NCBI GenBank assembly: GCA_002719315.1
Contig: PBHD01000012.1
Location: 326,623-366,390, forward strand
From: Flavobacteriaceae bacterium
GTDB lineage: Bacteria; Bacteroidota; Bacteroidia; Flavobacteriales; Flavobacteriaceae
DNA length: 39,768 nt
Reading direction: 5' to 3'
The notes beneath the pieces are model-generated. The model was not told where the DNA came from and did not search any database. It was given only the letters and a program-made list of their open reading frames with translations. Within the stretch, counting starts at the first letter, position 1. Each line of letters opens with the position of its first letter. Of this stretch, positions 36,936 to 39,768 are shown piece by piece. Both the position numbers and the translations under genes were made by a program.

Positions 36936-39768
36936 TTAATTCTCTCTAATTTTAAAAATTGATCTTCTATTCATTTGATGTTCTTGTTCTTGACAATTAA
37001 TATTATCCTCACAATAATTATCAAGATCCATTTCCCCTAATGCACTTGTGGATATTCTTTCTTCATTTATTCCTCTTTTAACTAACCATGATTTTGTAGA
37101 TCTTGCTCTATTATAAGAAAGAGCTAAATTATATCTATTTGATGCTCTTGAGTCAGTATGAGATTCAATATGAATTTTTATATTAGGATACCTAATCATA
37201 ACTGTATATACCTTTTTTAATTCTTTTGCTGCGTCTCTTCTAATGTAGTATTTGTCTAAATCAAAGTATATAGGGTTTATGTTAAAAAGACATTCTAAAT
37301 CATCTGGAATACAGTCTTTTGCCCAATCTAACTCAATATTTGTAAATATCTTTGTTGAAGATTCTGGAATACAAATATTCTTTTGAAAACTTGAATACCC
37401 TATACCTTTTCTAGCTTTTACAGTATAACATTTTGAACACTCAGCCTCATTACTAAAATCGTATTTTGCATCTTCTTTAACGATTTGTCTGGCTATCAAG
37501 TTTCCATAATTATCCTCTAATTCAACTTCTGCTCCGGGTAAAATTTGACCAGTATTCTTATCTCTAACTATACCACTTAAAACTGATCCACAAGGTGATG
37601 AGGCTAACATTTTAAATTGATATACCTCATCTGATTTACTACCATTGTATCCATTTCGATTAGAAGAAAAATAGCCGAAATTATTTTTGGAATTATAAAT
37701 AAATCCAAAATCGTCCATTCTACTATTTAAAGGTTTACCAAAGTTTATAGATTCATCTGGAAATCCATAAGAATCTAAATTACTATAATATATATCAAAT
37801 CCTCCTAAGCCCATTCTCCCGTCACTTGAAAAATACAAAATATTGTCACTACTTATAAAAGGGAAAGATTCTCTAAACTCTGTATTTATATTTGGGCCAA
37901 GATTTACAGGGTCCCCATATTCACCATCATCTAAAATATCAACATACCAAATATCAGAATAACCAAATGAACCAGGTCTATCTGAAGCAAAATATAATCT
38001 TTTTTCGTCAATACTAAATGCAGGATGAGCAGTTGAGAATTCATCGTCATTAAAAGGCAGCTCTTGAATATTTCCCCAAGTTTCTCCATCCTCACTTTCA
38101 GCTTTATAAATTTTCAAATTAACCTGTTTGTTTTTATCAAAGTCTAGGTCGCCTTTAAAAAAATTATTTCTAGTAAAATAAAGCGTCTTTTTATCTTTAG
38201 ATAAAATCGCTGAAGATTCATGATAAGGAGTATTTACATCTCCCGTAACCTGTTTTGGATCACTAAGATTTCCTAAACTATCTATATCTGATATAAATAA
38301 ATCTAAAAAAGGTTCATCAGTCCATTCATATAAGTCATTTCCTGTACTGCTAATTGTAGATGAATAAATTAATTTATTTTCTCCGTAAAACCCTGGTCCA
38401 AAATCAGAATTTTCACTATTAATATTTGTTTTTTTTATTTCAGCTAAAATTGAATTTTTTAATATTTGATCTAAATAATTTGGATTTTGATAATAATAGT
38501 TTTTTACAATCAAATTATTTGTTTTTTCTATATACTTTTCAAGTAATTGATTTGACACCCCATAAGCTCCCTGACTTTTAAAACTTAGGGATGCTCTGTA
38601 ATAATTTTCAGCTGTTATTTTTTTTGGATATTTGGAAATCAATTTATTAAACCATATTACAGCTTTATCATATTGACTATTATTATAATATGAATTTGAA
38701 ATATAATTCAAAATTTCATAATTTTCTTTTCCGGAATAAACTAGATTTAAATATTTTTCTAGTGCACTAGTGTATGCTTTTCTATCAAAATCTTGTAAAG
38801 CTGAAAAAATATTAAATCCAGATTTTTTTCTTTTATCTTTTCTCTTACTAGTTTGATTATTTTGAATTTCTATGTTTTGGGAAGTATTAATTTCTTGATC
38901 TAAATTAATGTTTTGCTCATTATCTAATATTTCATTAGATTTATTATCAGAGTCTATTTTTGTGTTATTAGTAAATGCAATTTTTTCAACATTCAGTTTT
39001 TCTTCAGAATTTTCTACTTCAATAAATTGATTAATAATAGAATTTTCTTCATTATAAATTATATTATTTGTTTTAACAATATCTTTATTTTTCTCCTTTT
39101 TATTTTCATCTAATTCTTCCTTTATTTGATTGGAGCCTTCATCTTTTGAGACTATTTTTTCTGATGATTCCTTAAAGTCAATTAAATCATCTTCTGGAAA
39201 AAATTTATTTTGAACTGTTTGACTTTTATTATCAAAATTTTCTATAATATTTTTATAATCAATTAATTCTTCTAAAAGTTCATTAGAATTAGTCTTGGAA
39301 ATTTTTAAAATATTAAATTCATTAATTTGATTTTCTTTTAATTCTAAATATAAATTTTGAAATTTATTTAAATTCTTGATTTGTTGAACAGAAACTCTAT
39401 AAAGGTTATTTTTCCTTTTTAAGATTTTAGAGGATTTAAACCCTTTCTTCTTTAATTCATTTACTTTATCCCAAGCATTAAATCCATTACTATAAGAGCC
39501 AACAACAATTTCATAACAATCATCTAAATTTTTAAATGTATTTTGAGACTTATTATTAGTCTCTTTTTCAATTTTTTCTATAGTACTGTCTTTTATTTTT
39601 TCTAGATTTTCAATCTTATCTAAAGAAACTTTGTTATTTTCTAGTATTTCATTCTCCTGATTATTAGAAACATCTGAATTATTATAATCAATAACATCAT
39701 TATTAAAATCATACTGTTCAATATTAGTATTATTAAATCCTTGTAGGACAATTTTTTTTTGAAATTGA
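36936..39768 (-). CDS. OmpA-family envelope protein with SPOR-like region, low-complexity linker, TPR, PD40 and CarboxypepD_reg-like domains; 5' end outside the window; interrupted near 39360-39420
   Basis: C-terminal IYFDLDKYYIRRDAAKEL...HIESHTDSRASNRYNLALSYNRA (OmpA_C); PD40 repeats (LYFSSDGRMGLGGFDIYYSN). By-hand translation shows the listed 38711 TTG start is not the real start: the same frame is open upstream to an in-frame TAA at 39369-39371 and again beyond it to the window edge. Confidence 0.85.
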   Translation of the reverse strand, partial: QFQKKIVLQGFNNTNIEQYDFNNDVIDYNNSDVSNNQENEILENNKVSLDKIENLEKIKDSTIEKIEKETNNKSQNTFKNLDDCYEIVVGSYSNGFNAWDKVNELKKKGFKSSKILKRKNNLYRVSVQQIKNLNKFQNLYLELKENQINEFNILKISKTNSNELLEELIDYKNIIENFDNKSQTVQNKFFPEDDLIDFKESSEKIVSKDEGSNQIKEELDENKKEKNKDIVKTNNIIYNEENSIINQFIEVENSEEKLNVEKIAFTNNTKIDSDNKSNEILDNEQNINLDQEINTSQNIEIQNNQTSKRKDKRKKSGFNIFSALQDFDRKAYTSALEKYLNLVYSGKENYEILNYISNSYYNNSQYDKAVIWFNKLISKYPKKITAENYYRASLSFKSQGAYGVSNQLLEKYIEKTNNLIVKNYYYQNPNYLDQILKNSILAEIKKTNINSENSDFGPGFYGENKLIYSSTISSTGNDLYEWTDEPFLDLFISDIDSLGNLSDPKQVTGDVNTPYHESSAILSKDKKTLYFTRNNFFKGDLDFDKNKQVNLKIYKAESEDGETWGNIQELPFNDDEFSTAHPAFSIDEKRLYFASDRPGSFGYSDIWYVDILDDGEYGDPVNLGPNINTEFRESFPFISSDNILYFSSDGRMGLGGFDIYYSNLDSYGFPDESINFGKPLNSRMDDFGFIYNSKNNFGYFSSNRNGYNGSKSDEVYQFKMLASSPCGSVLSGIVRDKNTGQILPGAEVELEDNYGNLIARQIVKEDAKYDFSNEAECSKCYTVKARKGIGYSSFQKNICIPESSTKIFTNIELDWAKDCIPDDLECLFNINPIYFDLDKYYIRRDAAKELKKVYTVMIRYPNIKIHIESHTDSRASNRYNLALSYNRARSTKSWLVKRGINEERISTSALGEMDLDNYCEDNINCQEQEHQMNRRSIFKIREN

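Overview
This is an AT-rich window that looks like a marine Flavobacteriia/Bacteroidota chromosome. Family and organism calls come from reading the translations by eye; no database search was run. Most of the window is housekeeping: the 3' part of pgi, a nadC/nadB/nadA-recJ-rsmI block, alr, asd, a DUF177-rpmF-fabH-accB-accC block, pdxA, ribE, a CPA1 antiporter and mmsA. Accessory content includes: (i) a compact + strand set (10034-16531) of secreted or lipoprotein enzymes (SUMF1-fold protein, Tat-type Gfo/Idh/MocA oxidoreductase, Tat-type TIM-barrel isomerase, aldose-1-epimerase lipoprotein, S9 peptidase lipoprotein); (ii) a type IX secretion region with a 1259-aa HYR/TSP3 protein carrying a gliding-motility-type C-terminal domain, its PorP/SprF partner, and a large OmpA/PD40/TPR/SPOR-like protein that runs off the window edge. 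Best candidates for something undescribed: a 20-codon ORF with an unusually strong Shine-Dalgarno, followed by a hairpin and an intrinsic-terminator-like hairpin ending about 12 nt before a 2OG-Fe(II) dioxygenase gene (23263-23437), and a tandem pair of tiny hydrophobic ORFs (26514-26705). I also see an apparent pair of compensating frameshifts in the SPOR-like part of the OmpA gene, which explains why the ORF track truncates it. I saw no tRNA, rRNA, CRISPR array, transposase or phage gene.
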